NCBI GenBank assembly: GCA_019454045.1
Contig: SKCR01021399.1
Location: forward strand, 35,371 to 99,370
Source of the DNA: Zanthoxylum bungeanum
Taxonomy: Eukaryota > Streptophyta > Magnoliopsida > Sapindales > Rutaceae
DNA length: 64,000 nt
Reading direction: 5' to 3'
In this document: one piece after another, positions 44,001-54,344 of the stretch
Numbering within the stretch: the first letter of the stretch is position 1
How the letters are laid out: every line of letters starts with the position of its first letter
Made by a program: the position numbers and the translations under genes
The notes under the pieces: generated by a model
Database searches by the model: none
Seen by the model: the letters and a program-made list of their open reading frames with translations, nothing else
Told to the model about the DNA's origin: nothing

Positions 44001-47000
44001 GGTCTTCTTTTCTTTTTCCGGTAATACCACCGCCACTGCCATCACCGACGTTACTGTTCCGGTGCGCGTCCGACGACACCTCCGGCATCCTCCATCTCCT
44101 TGTCAGCCGCCGCTGGTCTCACTTCCGTCGTCGGTTTCCTTCTTTGGCGTGTCTATCTCACTTTTTTTTTCCTCAACATACCCTAAGAACCCTAATTTTA
44201 CCCACCACCACTTCCGCACTTTTTTTTTCAAAAACAACCACCACCACTACCCTCAGAGGTCACTGATCTACCTTCGCCGAGCGCCGATCTACTCAGTTTT
44301 TTCCGCGATATTATTTATGGATCGTCCGTCAGAAGACGACACTCACCCCGAGCTCCGATTTTGCCTAAATCAGGTTCCTTCGTCCCAACTCTTTCTGGTT
44401 CTCCTGTTATTACAACTGATAAGTTACTTGGTTCTATAAATTATGTTTCTTGGTCGGCTTCAGTTGAATTATGGTTTATGGGGCAAGGGGCAAGGTGTGA
44501 ATCATTTAACCTCCAGTGAGGATTCTATACCTGAGGCCGAGCGCCGATCTTGGAGGAAGCTTGATGCTCAATTATGTAATCTCTTATGGCAGTCTATTGA
44601 TTCTAAACTTCTTGTCATGTTTCGACCCTATAAGACTTGCCACAAGTTATGGGAGAGGCTACCGCTTTGTATACTAATGATATACAGAGATTTTATAATG
44701 TTGTGTCCAATATGTTTCACTTAAATCAGCGTGATCTGGATATGTCTGAGTATATTGGTCGGATTGAATCATTGCGAGAGGAGTTCAATTCTATCTTGCC
44801 AATTACCACTACAATTGCTGAACAGGAACGCCGGCAGAGAGAACAGTTCTTTATGGTGTTAACTTTGATTGGGCTCCGATCTGAGCTTCAGCCCGTTCGT
44901 GATCAGATTTTGGCCAGTACTACTATCCGCTCTCTGGGAAAATTTTTTGCTCGACTTCTCCAAGTCTCCTCCACTTCCGTCATTGACTCTGAGTCCCACT
45001 CCGCAGAGCCTCTATCTGCAGCACAGGGCAGTTCCACGGGCAATCGTGGATCCCATATTCATCGAGGAGTGCGTCCCAAATGTAGTTACTGTCAAAAGGT
45101 TGGTCACACCCGAGAGCGTTGCTATCAGCTTCATGGAAAACCCCCTCGTCCCTCTACTGCCAAGGTTGCTCAAGTTGACAGCACTGCCTCTCCTATTTCT
45201 TCCGAGCACCCATCTCAACAGGTTACCTTATCTGGCCCGGATTATGCTGCTTTCCTTCACAGTATCAGGCCTCTCTCAGCAACCATCCTCTGCTTCTGTT
45301 GCCCACACTGGTAATTCTGTGGCCTTCCTCACTCAGTCCTCTCCTCTCGGCCCCTGGGTTATTGATTCTGGAGCCTCCGATCATATTTCTGGTAATCCAC
45401 ACATTTTCTCATCTTTAACCGGTTCAGATTCTCTCCTATGGTTACCCTTGCTAATGGCTCTAAAACCTTTGCTAAGGGTATCGGGCGAGCTTCTCCTGTT
45501 CCTTCCTTACCATTGACCTCTGTTCTTTATGTACCTGGTTGTCCTTTTAATCTTATTTCCGTTAGTAAACTTACTCATGATCTTAACTGCTCTGTCACTT
45601 TTCTTAATAATTCTGTTGTCGTGCAGGACCAGAGTACGGGACGGATGATTGGTACAGGACGTGAGTAGGCCTCTATCAAGACCTCTCATCTACTTCCAAA
45701 CTTCCGCCTTCTTCGTTGCTTGCACTTCTCTGATTCTGCCCAAGTCATTCATTGTCGGTTGGGTCACCCCAGTCTGTCCAAGCTCCAGAAGCTAGCTCCG
45801 CATCTTTCTGTTTTATCTTCCTTTAATTGTGAGTCGTGTCAACTTGGTAAACAAACTCGTACTAAGTTTCCCAAGTGTATCAATAATCGGGTTGCGTCCC
45901 TATTTGACTTAGTTCATTCTGATGTTTGGGGTCTCTGTCGTGTCAACTCTGTTTTGGGATTTCGCTATTTTGTTACATTTATTGATGACCATTCTCGAAA
46001 CACTTGGCTCTTCTTACTTAAAGATCGTTCTGAGTTATTTTCGACCTTTAAAGCCTTTTGTGCTGAGATTCAAACCCAATTCGGTGTTCCTATACGCATA
46101 TTACGCAGTGATAATGCTCGTGAATATTTTTCTACCCCGTTCAAAAACTTCATGTCCTCCCTCGGTATTCTTCATGAGTCCTCTTGTGCTCACACACCCA
46201 ACAAAATGGTGTCGCTGAACGTAAAAACAGACATCTCATTGACACGGCCCGTACCCTTCTACTCCACAATCATCTGCCCTTTCGTTTTGGGGGGGGATGC
46301 TGTTCTCACAGCTTGCTATTTAATTAATCGTATGCCTTCCTCTGTTTTACAAAATCAACTTCCCACTCCATTCTATTTCCCACTCAACCTTTCCATCATT
46401 TACCCCTTCGCATATTCGGTTGTGTTTGCTTTGTCCATAACCTGACACCAGACTGAGATAAATTGGGTGCTAAGTCCATCAAATGTATCTTCTTGGGTTA
46501 TTCTCGACTTCAAAAAGGGTATCGTTGTTATTCTCCCATTATTGACCGTTTAATCATTTCTGCTGACGTTACCTTCTTTGAGTATCCCCATTTTTCTCTC
46601 CAGATACACCGCCCATTACACTCCATCCAGAGGTTCTTCCTGTTCCATTCTATAGTCCTCCATCAGAGGTTGTCACATTACCTCGTCCTCTTCAGGTCTA
46701 CCAACGTCGTCCTCGCCCCCCACCTCTCCAGGCTGACTCACACCCTGCTCCAGCTCCTACCCCTACTGTGGATCTGCCTGCCCTACATGGTCTTATTGCC
46801 ACTAGCAAAGGTATTCGTTCCACTCGCAATCCTCATCCTATATACACATTTATTAGTTATCATCGTTTATCTGCTCCATATTATGCTTTTGTTTCCACCT
46901 TGTCTTCTGTTTCTATTCCTAAAAAGTTCAGTGAGGCATTATCCCACCCCGGGTGGAAGCAGGCAATGATTGATGAAATGGACGCCCTACACTCTAGTGG

Positions 47001-50000
47001 CACATGGGATTTGGTTCCATTACCATCCGGCAAATCTGTAGTTGGCTGTCGGTGGGTTTATACAGTGAAGGTTGGTCCTGATGGGAACATTGATCGTCTT
47101 AAGGCTCGTCTGGTTGCCAAGGGCTATACACAGATATTTGGTCTGGACTATGGTGACACTTTTTCTCCTGTGGCCAAAATTGCCTCTGTCCGATTGTTTC
47201 TCTCCATTGCGGCTATGCGTCATTGGCCCCTTTATCAGTTAGACATCAAGAATGCCTTTCTCCATGGTGATCTTCAGGAGGAAGTTTATATGGAGCAACC
47301 ACCTGGTTTTGTTGCTCAGGGGGAGTATGGTTTGGTATGTCGGCTTCGCCGTTCTCTTTATGGTTTAAAACAGTCTCCTCGTGCTTGGTTTGGGAGGTTC
47401 AGTGCTGTAATTACAGATTTTGGTATGACTCGTAGTGAAGCTGATCACTCTGTTTTCTACCGCCATTCCAATGGCAAATGTATCTACTTAGTAGTTTATG
47501 TGGATGATATCGTCATCACTGGAAGTGATCAAGAGGGTATTCGGGAGCTAAAAACACACCTATTTAATCATTTTCAACTAAGGATTTGGGACGACTCAAG
47601 TACTTTCTTGGCATAGAGGTGGCACAATCTAACTCTGGGGTAGCTATTTCCCAGAGGAAGTATGCATTGGATATTCTTCAGGAGACTGGTATGTTAGATT
47701 GCAGACCAGTGGACACACCTATGGATCCCAATATTAAACTCCTACCAAAACAGGGAGAGCCGTTGGAGAATCCCGAAGAGTATAGGAAGCTAATCGGAGA
47801 ACCACTGGATGAACCTGGACAATACAGGAGATTAGTTGGGAAGCTAAACTACCTTACCATCACACGACCAGATATTTTTTTTGCTGTAAGTGTGGTTAGT
47901 CAGTTTCTACAAACCCCTTGCCAAAGTCATTGGGATGCTGTTATACGCATTCTTAGATATGTTAAAAGAGCACCAGGTCAAGGTCTATTATATGAAGACA
48001 AGGGACATACTCAGGTTATTGGTTATTCTGATGCAGATTGGGCGGGTTCTCCGTCCGATAGACGCTCTACTACAGGTTATTGTGTTTTGATTGGAGGTAA
48101 TCTCATATCCTGGAAGAGTAAGAAGCAAGTTGTTGTTGCCAGGTCTAGTGCAGAGGCAGAATATAGAGCTATGGCCTTAGCAACATGTGAGCTGATATGG
48201 TTGAAACAGTTACTACAAGAATTAAAGTTTGGAGGAGGAGCACAAATGAAACTAATCTGTGACAACCAGGCAGCATTACATATCGCCTCCAATCCTGTGT
48301 TTCACGAGAGGACCAAACATATAGAAGTGGATTGTCACTTTATCAGAGAAAATTTTGTCAGGATATATTGCTACTAGCTTTGTCAACTCAGACGGTCAAT
48401 TAGCAGATATCCTTACTAAGTCTCTTCGCGGTCCTCGTATTGATTTCATCTGTAACAAGCTTGGTGCATATAACATGTATGCTCCAGCTTGAGGGGGAGT
48501 GTTGGAATTAGTTGGGTGTTGGAATTAGTTATGTAGTGTGTAGTTGGTAGTTGTGGTGTTTTGTATTTAATATGGTAGTTAATATGGTAGTTGTGTATTT
48601 AATATGGTAGTTGTATAATGCCTATATAAAGGCCTCTCATTGTAAGTTCTAAATTGAGCAAATGTTTATAGACATTTTCTTCACAAATTCTCACAGAGCT
48701 GTTCAGTAATGTATTTATTGCTAATTGAGTTTTAAAGATATACTGTTTGCTAACGATGTCTCCTTTCTGTTTATTTGTCATTAGATAGTGTTTTTTGGTA
48801 TAGACAACATACATGCAATGCGAGAAAGTTTTGCTCGGCTGAGGGACTACTTAGACACTCATGGCACCACATCATCTGATGGAATTTCATCATTCTTGGT
48901 TAGTCTTGGGACATATGAAGGTCTTTTATTTATTTATATTTAATTTCTTTTATCCAGTGCCAAAAATGCCAAGAAAAGTTTTTCGTTTTGACATTGGCAG
49001 CAACGTGCGTGACACACATTTATGAAGATCATTTGCTGTTTTACTGTTTTAGGCATATTATTTACTTCACCGTTTCTCTCATGTCGAGTCCATACCACTA
49101 CTAGTTTACAGTATCTCAGCTTGAGTCATTTGCTTGGTTCGTAGTCTATGCAACGGTTTAAATAACTGAAGGGATATCCTCAAAAGTTGACTTTTTAAAG
49201 TTTTCTTAATGTCTGCCTGCTGAACTTCAGTATAAATGTTATGTTTCAAGCATCTATTTATGCCATTTTCCAATTTTATGGACAGAGACATGGTGGTTGG
49301 ACATGGGGTGGAGGCAATCTAAGCAGCATGTCTGCTTCAGTATCAACCCTTGGAGACAGTGGTTGGTTAATACATGTTCAGACTGTCTTGGCTGGTTCAG
49401 CTTGGATTGCTGCCCGAATTGCTTTAGAATCGGCCTCAGTGCTAATACATTGCAGGTCAGAATTTTTTGATATTACTCCTCATATTGGTCATTGTAAGAA
49501 ATGGATGAAAGCATTTCAGTTTTTGCTCGGAGATGTTTGGTGTTTTGAATTTTTAGATTTGTTAAATTAAGTTTCACAATAGCTATGAATATTTAAATAA
49601 ATTCTTGATTAGCTGCAGAGTCATATTTATATGTATATGTTATTTTTAGGTTCATTATTTCTGGTGTATATCATGTGCATGTGAGACAGGGTTAGGTTAC
49701 ATGTATATAATTTTCTATTTGACTTTACTGAGACAACGACTTCAAAGAACCTCGTCATGTACCATTTCCTTATTTATTTGTTTTTTTTTTTTTTTTTCTA
49801 AAGCCATTTTATCGGAAAATCTGCAGAGATTGAGTTAAGTTTAATCTTTATCGCTCTTTATTCCACCATTAGAGGGCTGTGAGAAAGCGAGAGTGAGCGA
49901 GAGCTTTATCACATTTTTTTCACCTATTTTCCTAGTTAAGATTTGTTACTGGTAGTCAGAGAATTCCTCTTTTGATGTGTTGAAGATTAATAAAAGGAAT

Positions 50001-53000
50001 AAACTTTGTTGACGTAACAAAATTTATATTTATATTTCAGGTGCTTACCTGAAATACTTGGCCTTTTAGTTTTACATGTTTCTATTTGGGTGTTTGAACA
50101 TGTACATTTTGCCTTCGTGCTATGCAGTGATGGTTGGGATAGAACAACTCAGTTGGTTGCACTTGCTAATTTGTTACTTGATCCATACTATCGGACATTC
50201 TTTGGATTTCAGGTATTTTTTTCAATTCTTGAAACTTTAGCTCTTATTGGCAGCAGAAATATCTCCTTTTCTCGTGTTCTGCCCAGGGGCTCTTAAGTCT
50301 TAAATAATTTAGTATGAAAGACTATTTAGGAATTCTTTTGTTCCATGCAAGGTTTTTTGTGGCCCTTTTATTTTGGCTGTAAGTTAAATTTTACTTTTAT
50401 GGTATTCCGTCTTTTGACTTTTAATGTCTCGGTATCCAAGTTTCGGCCTTGATATAATTTATTTTGGTTTTCTGTTGATTTTATTTTAGGGGTGCTTTCC
50501 TATTGTTCTTTTTATCATATCCATTATTTCTTATATCCATATGAGATTCTGACATGGATACCATTTGCCTCATCTCCTCAGATATTCACTCACTGTGATG
50601 TGACACTTCAATTGTAATTTTTTTCATCTTGGTGCAGGCACTTGTTGAAAAAGATTGGCTAGCATTTGGCCATCCGTTTTCAGATCGTGTAGGAATGCCA
50701 ACCCTCTCTGGAAGTGGCGACATGTCTTACGAATTATCTAGGCAGTCCTCCTCTGGGAGTTTTCAATCATCACCCATGCGCCAGTCATCCAGTTCATTAG
50801 CACCTCAAGCTCCTAGTCCTTCTCATGCACAGAACAACTATTCTCCCATATTTTTGCAGGTGCTTGCATTAATATATAGTTTAACTATTATGTCACTAGT
50901 GCAGTAGAATCTTCTTTTGATCAATATATACAAAATTCAGTTTAAGCATTACTAATTTCAATTGTTTTCACTTTGTTAGAGAAACCACTTGATCCAAAAG
51001 CTTAAGTTGATAAGTAAGGGGCCAAACATTAGTATTAAAGAAAAATCTTAATAGGTCCCTTACGTGAAATGTGAACTGAGACAAGAGCTTGTATATGGGC
51101 TGAGGCAGGAGAGCCTGAAAGGCTGAAAGTGAGCCAAGAAACTGGGACTTAAATAATTGAAATAGAGTTTGCATGTGGTGTGGTGGAATTGAACTTGAGA
51201 GTTTAGACATTGGCTTCGATACCATGTTAGAGAAACCACTTGACCCAAATGCTTAACTGCTTAAGTTAATTGGTAAGGGCTCAAATTTGTATTAAAGACA
51301 AATCATAACGCACTTCATAACATATATGTTGTTAAAGATAGTCTTTAACTGGACTCATTCACTAGGAATTATTTTCCCACTGGTCGTCATAGCATTGATG
51401 GTAGCCAAATATGTGTGCCCAATTTGTTAGGCCTTGCACGGGTCCCTCTCGAGTAAGGCACAAAAGGAAGCCTCAGTAGGCCCCACCCAAGGCAAAAAAA
51501 ATAATAATAATCATGGTATGGTTCTAGTCTAGATGGCTGGCATAGGCCTTTGATATGTCCCTTATTGCTTTCCAATCCCATCATGCCCTGAGACCCCTGA
51601 ACCGTCTTACTTTCTGAGGGAGAGGAGACAAGTCCCTGGCTCTACTGCGGGAGGACTTTAGCTTTCTAGGTTGTGTTGTAAGTTTGTCTGTTGAAAATTA
51701 ATAATCTGGAGTGTGAATCTGTTTGTGCAGTGGGTTGATTGTGTTTCACAACTGATGCGGATGTATCCTTTTGCTTTTGAGTTCTCGTCGGTATGTATTT
51801 TCTTCAATACGTGAAATGTGGTTCTTGTTCTGTAATAAAGCCCGTCATTAAATTTGAATGTGCTGGCGAACAGTTTCTCTATTTTTCTCTTTCATTGTTT
51901 AATATTAATTCATAGAAAATCAATTGCTGTCTTTTCTGCTTTTTGGTGATTCAGGCTTTTCTGGTGGATTTCTTGGACTGTGTGCTTTCTTGTCGCTTTG
52001 GAAACTTCTTGTGCAACAGGTACTTTCACCTTAATAACATCACTGGGATAGATCCAATGCCTATAAAACTTGTGGTACCTGGCATGCATGCATGCATGCA
52101 TTTACTTCATCCGTCATTACTATTCAGATAATAACAGGAGTGCAGGAGTGGACTAAGCCAGTAATTTATACTAAAGAACTGCTTTGTTGAGAGTGTCTCT
52201 CATTTTTTTCTTTTCTTTTTTTTTTCCTGCAGCGCAATGGTTTTACATGGTCAAGGTCTTTGTCTTTCTGATAAATATTAGTTATTAAGTAAAGGGAAAT
52301 GAGAAGTATACAAGTCTTAGGTTCAAATCTTACCGAGCAGAAAGGATGAGAAATATAATAAGAATTCTTGATGTGATTATTACATTGTAGTGATACTGGT
52401 AGAAAATAGTAGTATACTGGTTCTTTTTTTTTTTTTTTTTTTGGCAATATGATTGACAAAAATAAAATGAAATAAAATAAAAATGCATATAAAGACAATG
52501 TTATATAGTTTGAGAAATATTAAGAGTATAAAAGATATAATTTTTCAGGAAGGAAGCATTAGCAAACTACAAGGAAGGATAAATCTAAAATATACCGGAT
52601 ATGATGGCTTCATTTTAAGTTTGGTTCTAAGTTTATTTTAAATTAGCAGACTTCATTAGGATTTCTAGCTTGTGAGCAAGGTTTGGATGTTTGTTTTACT
52701 TCATAATTGTGTTCTCTAGTCTGACAAACAACTACTGGTACTAGGAGTATTTTTCTTACACTTCTTCCCCTGATAATTGTTTTATTAATGAACATGTTTT
52801 GGCAGTCATGGTTACATGTATAACTGTTATAGGCATCCTTATGTACAATATTTTGTGTTTGCTAGTAAACTTCGTCAATATTAGTTTGTTTACTGATTGC
52901 TTCCAATTATCTAATATTTTAACTGTAAGGAAACATACCAAAACAAGTTGTGATGGAATAGTTTAATTCTTGAGGCACTGCTGAGAAAGTTTTCGAATAT

Positions 53001-54344
53001 CTGATTCATCAGTCTTAATTTCCAGTGAAATGGAGAGGCAGCAATGCGGTGTCTCTGAAGCTTGTGGATGTTTGTGGGCATATCTGGCTGATTTGCGTTC
53101 TTCAGCTGGAAGGTCACATGTGCACTATAACATCTTTTATAATCCACTGAAACATAATGGTCCACTTTTACCTCCGGCAGCAGCTTTAGCCCCAACTTTG
53201 TGGCCTCAATTCCATCTGCGCTGGGCTTGTCCCACCGAAGCCCAAAGTGGGGAGCTTGAAGCACAATGTAGGGACATGGCTTTAAAGCTCTCTGAACTGA
53301 AGAAGGTAAGAATTTTACTTCAGTTTTATGAGTGCTATCTTGTGTTTTACCAGAAAATATGGCTTTTAGATGAATTGGAAATATGCAGAAGTATCAGTTT
53401 TGATGTAAACTGTGACAGAGCTTCACATCCAATGGTGTTAAATCTAATTCCTACTTTTACATGCTTCAATGTTTTCATGGTATCTGCTACTTGAGCTGGT
53501 AATATAAGGCCTCTTGTTGTTTTTCAAGAGGTTTTGGGATCAAATTTTCATTCATACCGAGTTATGGTCAAAGGGGTGGTCTCTGTGCTAGGGTTGTAAA
53601 AAAATTATAATTGGCGTAGTCTCGCTCTCTACTCTCGTTTCTGGTGTAGACAACATTAAAGGTTGTCTTCTTTTGGGTAATGGAACCTTTGTTCATATTA
53701 TCCTCAAAGACAATGAATTGATGAATTGACTGTCATGTTATTTGCAATAAATGTATTATGAAGAGTCTAAAAATTAGTATTGAGTTGAATTTATAAAAAG
53801 GAAAAAGTTATTGAGTTGGTAATATTCCTTACAGGCAAAAGAGGTAGCGGAAAAGAAAGCTAAAGAAACCATGGTTGCTATGGAATCGCAAACCGCAGAG
53901 TTAAGAAAGGAGAAGCAGCTCAGAATTTCGGCAGTGAACGTAGCCAATAGTGCCAGCAGGGAAAGTGAAGCTGTAAAGCGAGCCATTCAATCACTAGGAT
54001 GCAAGGTTCAATTTTCTAGTAATGGTGATTGTACTGTTGACATGGAAAGTAGTACAACAGAAAGTCCACTGAAAATGTCTGCTTCAAAAAGAGTATCTGA
54101 TGGTACTATACAGTATGATGAGAAGTCAGATTTCTCTGTTTCAGTCACGGTGATGGATGATGTTTCCAGCAATCCGATTGGTCGAGTTTGTGAAGCTTTG
54201 TGTCCATTACGCACAAGGGAGGGGGGCTGCCGTTGGCCAGATGCTGGTTGTGCTCATCTGAGCAGTCAGTTTGTTGGACTAAAAGCAAACTTTGATGCAT
54301 TTGACCGGCTTTCTATTTATGATAGTTATTTTCACCCCGAATGA
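34855..54344 (+). CDS. MTM1: Myotubularin-type phosphoinositide 3-phosphatase (MTM1/MTM2-like), 19 exons
   Basis: Exons: 34855-34968, 35095-35163, 36521-36595, 37330-37401, 38841-38910, 39836-39885, 41784-42073, 42189-42262, 42337-42400, 42527-42592, about 43653-43747, 48785-48898, 49286-49455, 50128-50212, 50638-50859, 51731-51790, 51955-52019, 53026-53305, 53835-54344. All visible junctions use GT-AG and phases agree except around exon 11. The product is about 847 residues. A PH-GRAM-like domain (about 35-150) is followed by the phosphatase domain (about 215-590), whose CX5R loop HCSDGWDRT is split by intron 13. A short coiled coil follows (about 670-730), then a conserved tail ([20 protein letters not shown]). 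Plant myotubularins dephosphorylate PtdIns3P and PtdIns(3,5)P2; the catalytic Cys, Asp and Arg are present, so activity is expected. Exon 11 reads out of frame (stop at 43690-43692), which makes function of this copy uncertain. Confidence 0.93.
35320..35940 (+). repeat. Tandem duplication (about 310 bp, two diverged copies) in MTM intron 2
   Basis: 35320-35630 and 35630-35940 align over their length (shared blocks TAGCTTAATGAGACAAC, CACGTGGTTAGCGTAATCAATGCTT, GTAAATGG). Substitutions and small indels show an old duplication. Confidence 0.8.
35941..36439. mobile_element. hAT-type MITE, 499 bp, in MTM intron 2
   Basis: Terminal inverted repeats CAGTGTTCTAAAACGC / GCGCATTTTAGAACACTG have a perfect 8-bp duplication GATATAAT (35933-35940 and 36440-36447). 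The ends are GC-rich (CGCCTAGGCGGCG; CGCCGCCTGACTAGCG) around an AT-rich core. No coding region is seen. Confidence 0.93.
39041..39156 (+). repeat. Tandem duplication (about 57 bp) in MTM intron 5
   Basis: Two adjacent copies of CAAGTACTGCATC-GGGTTATGTAGATTTTTTTTT-TTATTAACAGAATGTTC, with a few differences. Confidence 0.85.
40828..40992 (-). mobile_element. RTE-type LINE 3' fragment in MTM intron 6
   Basis: The minus strand reads [40 protein letters not shown] and [13 protein letters not shown]. The GRPKxTWxExIKxDL pattern followed by ALWRRKI is the conserved C-terminal tail of plant RTE-like non-LTR retrotransposon proteins. Only this ~165-bp tail is present, the normal result of 5'-truncated reverse transcription. 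Confidence 0.7.
40995..41043. repeat. (TA)n microsatellite in MTM intron 6
   Basis: Nearly pure TA dinucleotides, adjacent to the upstream end of the RTE fragment. Confidence 0.95.
41311..41520 (+). repeat. Tandem duplication (about 110 bp) in MTM intron 6
   Basis: Two diverged copies share ACTGGTGCAATT, GGGATTTCCAAACTT-like and CATTAGCGCTTACTTGCCTA-like blocks. Confidence 0.7.
43042..43492. mobile_element. hAT-type MITE, 451 bp, in MTM intron 10
   Basis: Left end TAAGGGTGTTC and right end GCACACCCCTA are imperfect inverted repeats. The flanking octamers CCTTCTAT (43034-43041) and CCTTATAT (43493-43500) match at 7 of 8 positions. Mirrored subterminal ACCCGATCGGGTCGGGT repeats surround an AT-rich core. 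Divergence of the ends and duplications suggests it is older than the MITEs at 29136 and 35941. Confidence 0.85.
43653..43747 (+). other. MTM exon 11, frame-disrupted
   Basis: The exon lies between TTCTTTCCAG and a probable donor at GGTCATTC. Its residues are recognisable only by switching frames: [20 protein letters not shown], then ESSSNYF in another frame. In the phase set by exon 10, translation reaches TAG at 43690-43692. Compared with the family pattern (KLYxADARPRKxALANGAMG), several 1-2-base differences lie in or beside A, G and T runs. The Copia III target duplication starts only 15 bases after the putative donor. Confidence 0.7.
43768..43977 (+). repeat. Copia III 5' LTR
   Basis: Contains repeated TTTAATATGGTAGTTG units and a TATA box TATATAAA at 43905-43912 inside a GCCTATATAAAGGC palindrome-like context. 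Confidence 0.93.
43978..43991 (+). promoter_or_regulatory. Primer binding site of Copia III
   Basis: TGGTATCAGTAGGT begins directly after the LTR and matches the initiator-Met half-tRNA primer site for its first nine bases. Confidence 0.75.
44317..48492 (+). pseudogene. Copia III gag-pol, frameshifted
   Basis: The start [13 protein letters not shown] is at 44317. After a frame change, Gag runs through [18 protein letters not shown] sequence and [16 protein letters not shown] to a CCHC knuckle at about 45080-45130 ([14 protein letters not shown]). Protease follows ([13 protein letters not shown], near 45355), then GAG-pre-integrase and integrase ([44 protein letters not shown]) up to about 46440. 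RT is at 46930-47620 ([44 protein letters not shown]). RNase H ends with [20 protein letters not shown] and [11 protein letters not shown], and the stop at 48490-48492 overlaps the polypurine tract. At least five frameshifts are needed to join the domains. Long stretches are otherwise intact, so the copy has decayed only modestly. Confidence 0.9.
48489..48499 (+). promoter_or_regulatory. Polypurine tract of Copia III
   Basis: TTGAGGGGGAG lies immediately before the 3' LTR and overlaps the pol stop codon. Confidence 0.8.
48500..48695 (+). repeat. Copia III 3' LTR
   Basis: The partner of the 5' LTR, 14 bp shorter through loss of part of a T/G-rich stretch. TATA box TATATAAA at 48623-48630. Confidence 0.93.
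50974..51318 (-). mobile_element. TRIM-like element in MTM intron 15
   Basis: Two diverged ~90-bp direct repeats start TGTTAGAGAAACCACTTGA at 50974 and 51225. Directly beside the right copy, the minus strand reads TGGTATCGAAGCCA (51224-51211), an initiator-Met primer site. This sets the minus-strand orientation and makes the repeats LTRs. The interior is only about 150 bp and noncoding. The outer end of the LTR could not be fixed. Confidence 0.6.

Larger units (their letters stand above)
43768..48695 (+). mobile_element. Copia III, complete 4.9-kb Copia in MTM intron 11
   Basis: LTRs 43768-43977 (210 bp) and 48500-48695 (196 bp) start TGTTGGAATTAG and end ATTCTCACA. The target duplication is GAGCT on both sides (43763-43767 and 48696-48700). 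The primer site TGGTATCAG abuts the 5' LTR, and the polypurine run TTGAGGGGGAG abuts the 3' LTR. It lies in the same orientation as the host gene. Gag-pol is complete in domain content but frameshifted. The LTRs differ by several indels and substitutions. Confidence 0.95.

Noticed and set aside
44062..44316. Upstream open sequence before the Copia III gag start
   Set aside because: It is a Pro/Ser/Arg-rich reading of the leader without homology. The ATG at 44317 begins the recognisable Gag-type protein.
53314..53494. Open extension of MTM exon 18 into the following intron
   Set aside because: A GTAAGA donor at 53306 and the matching acceptor at 53834 restore the family sequence. The extension is unlike any myotubularin.
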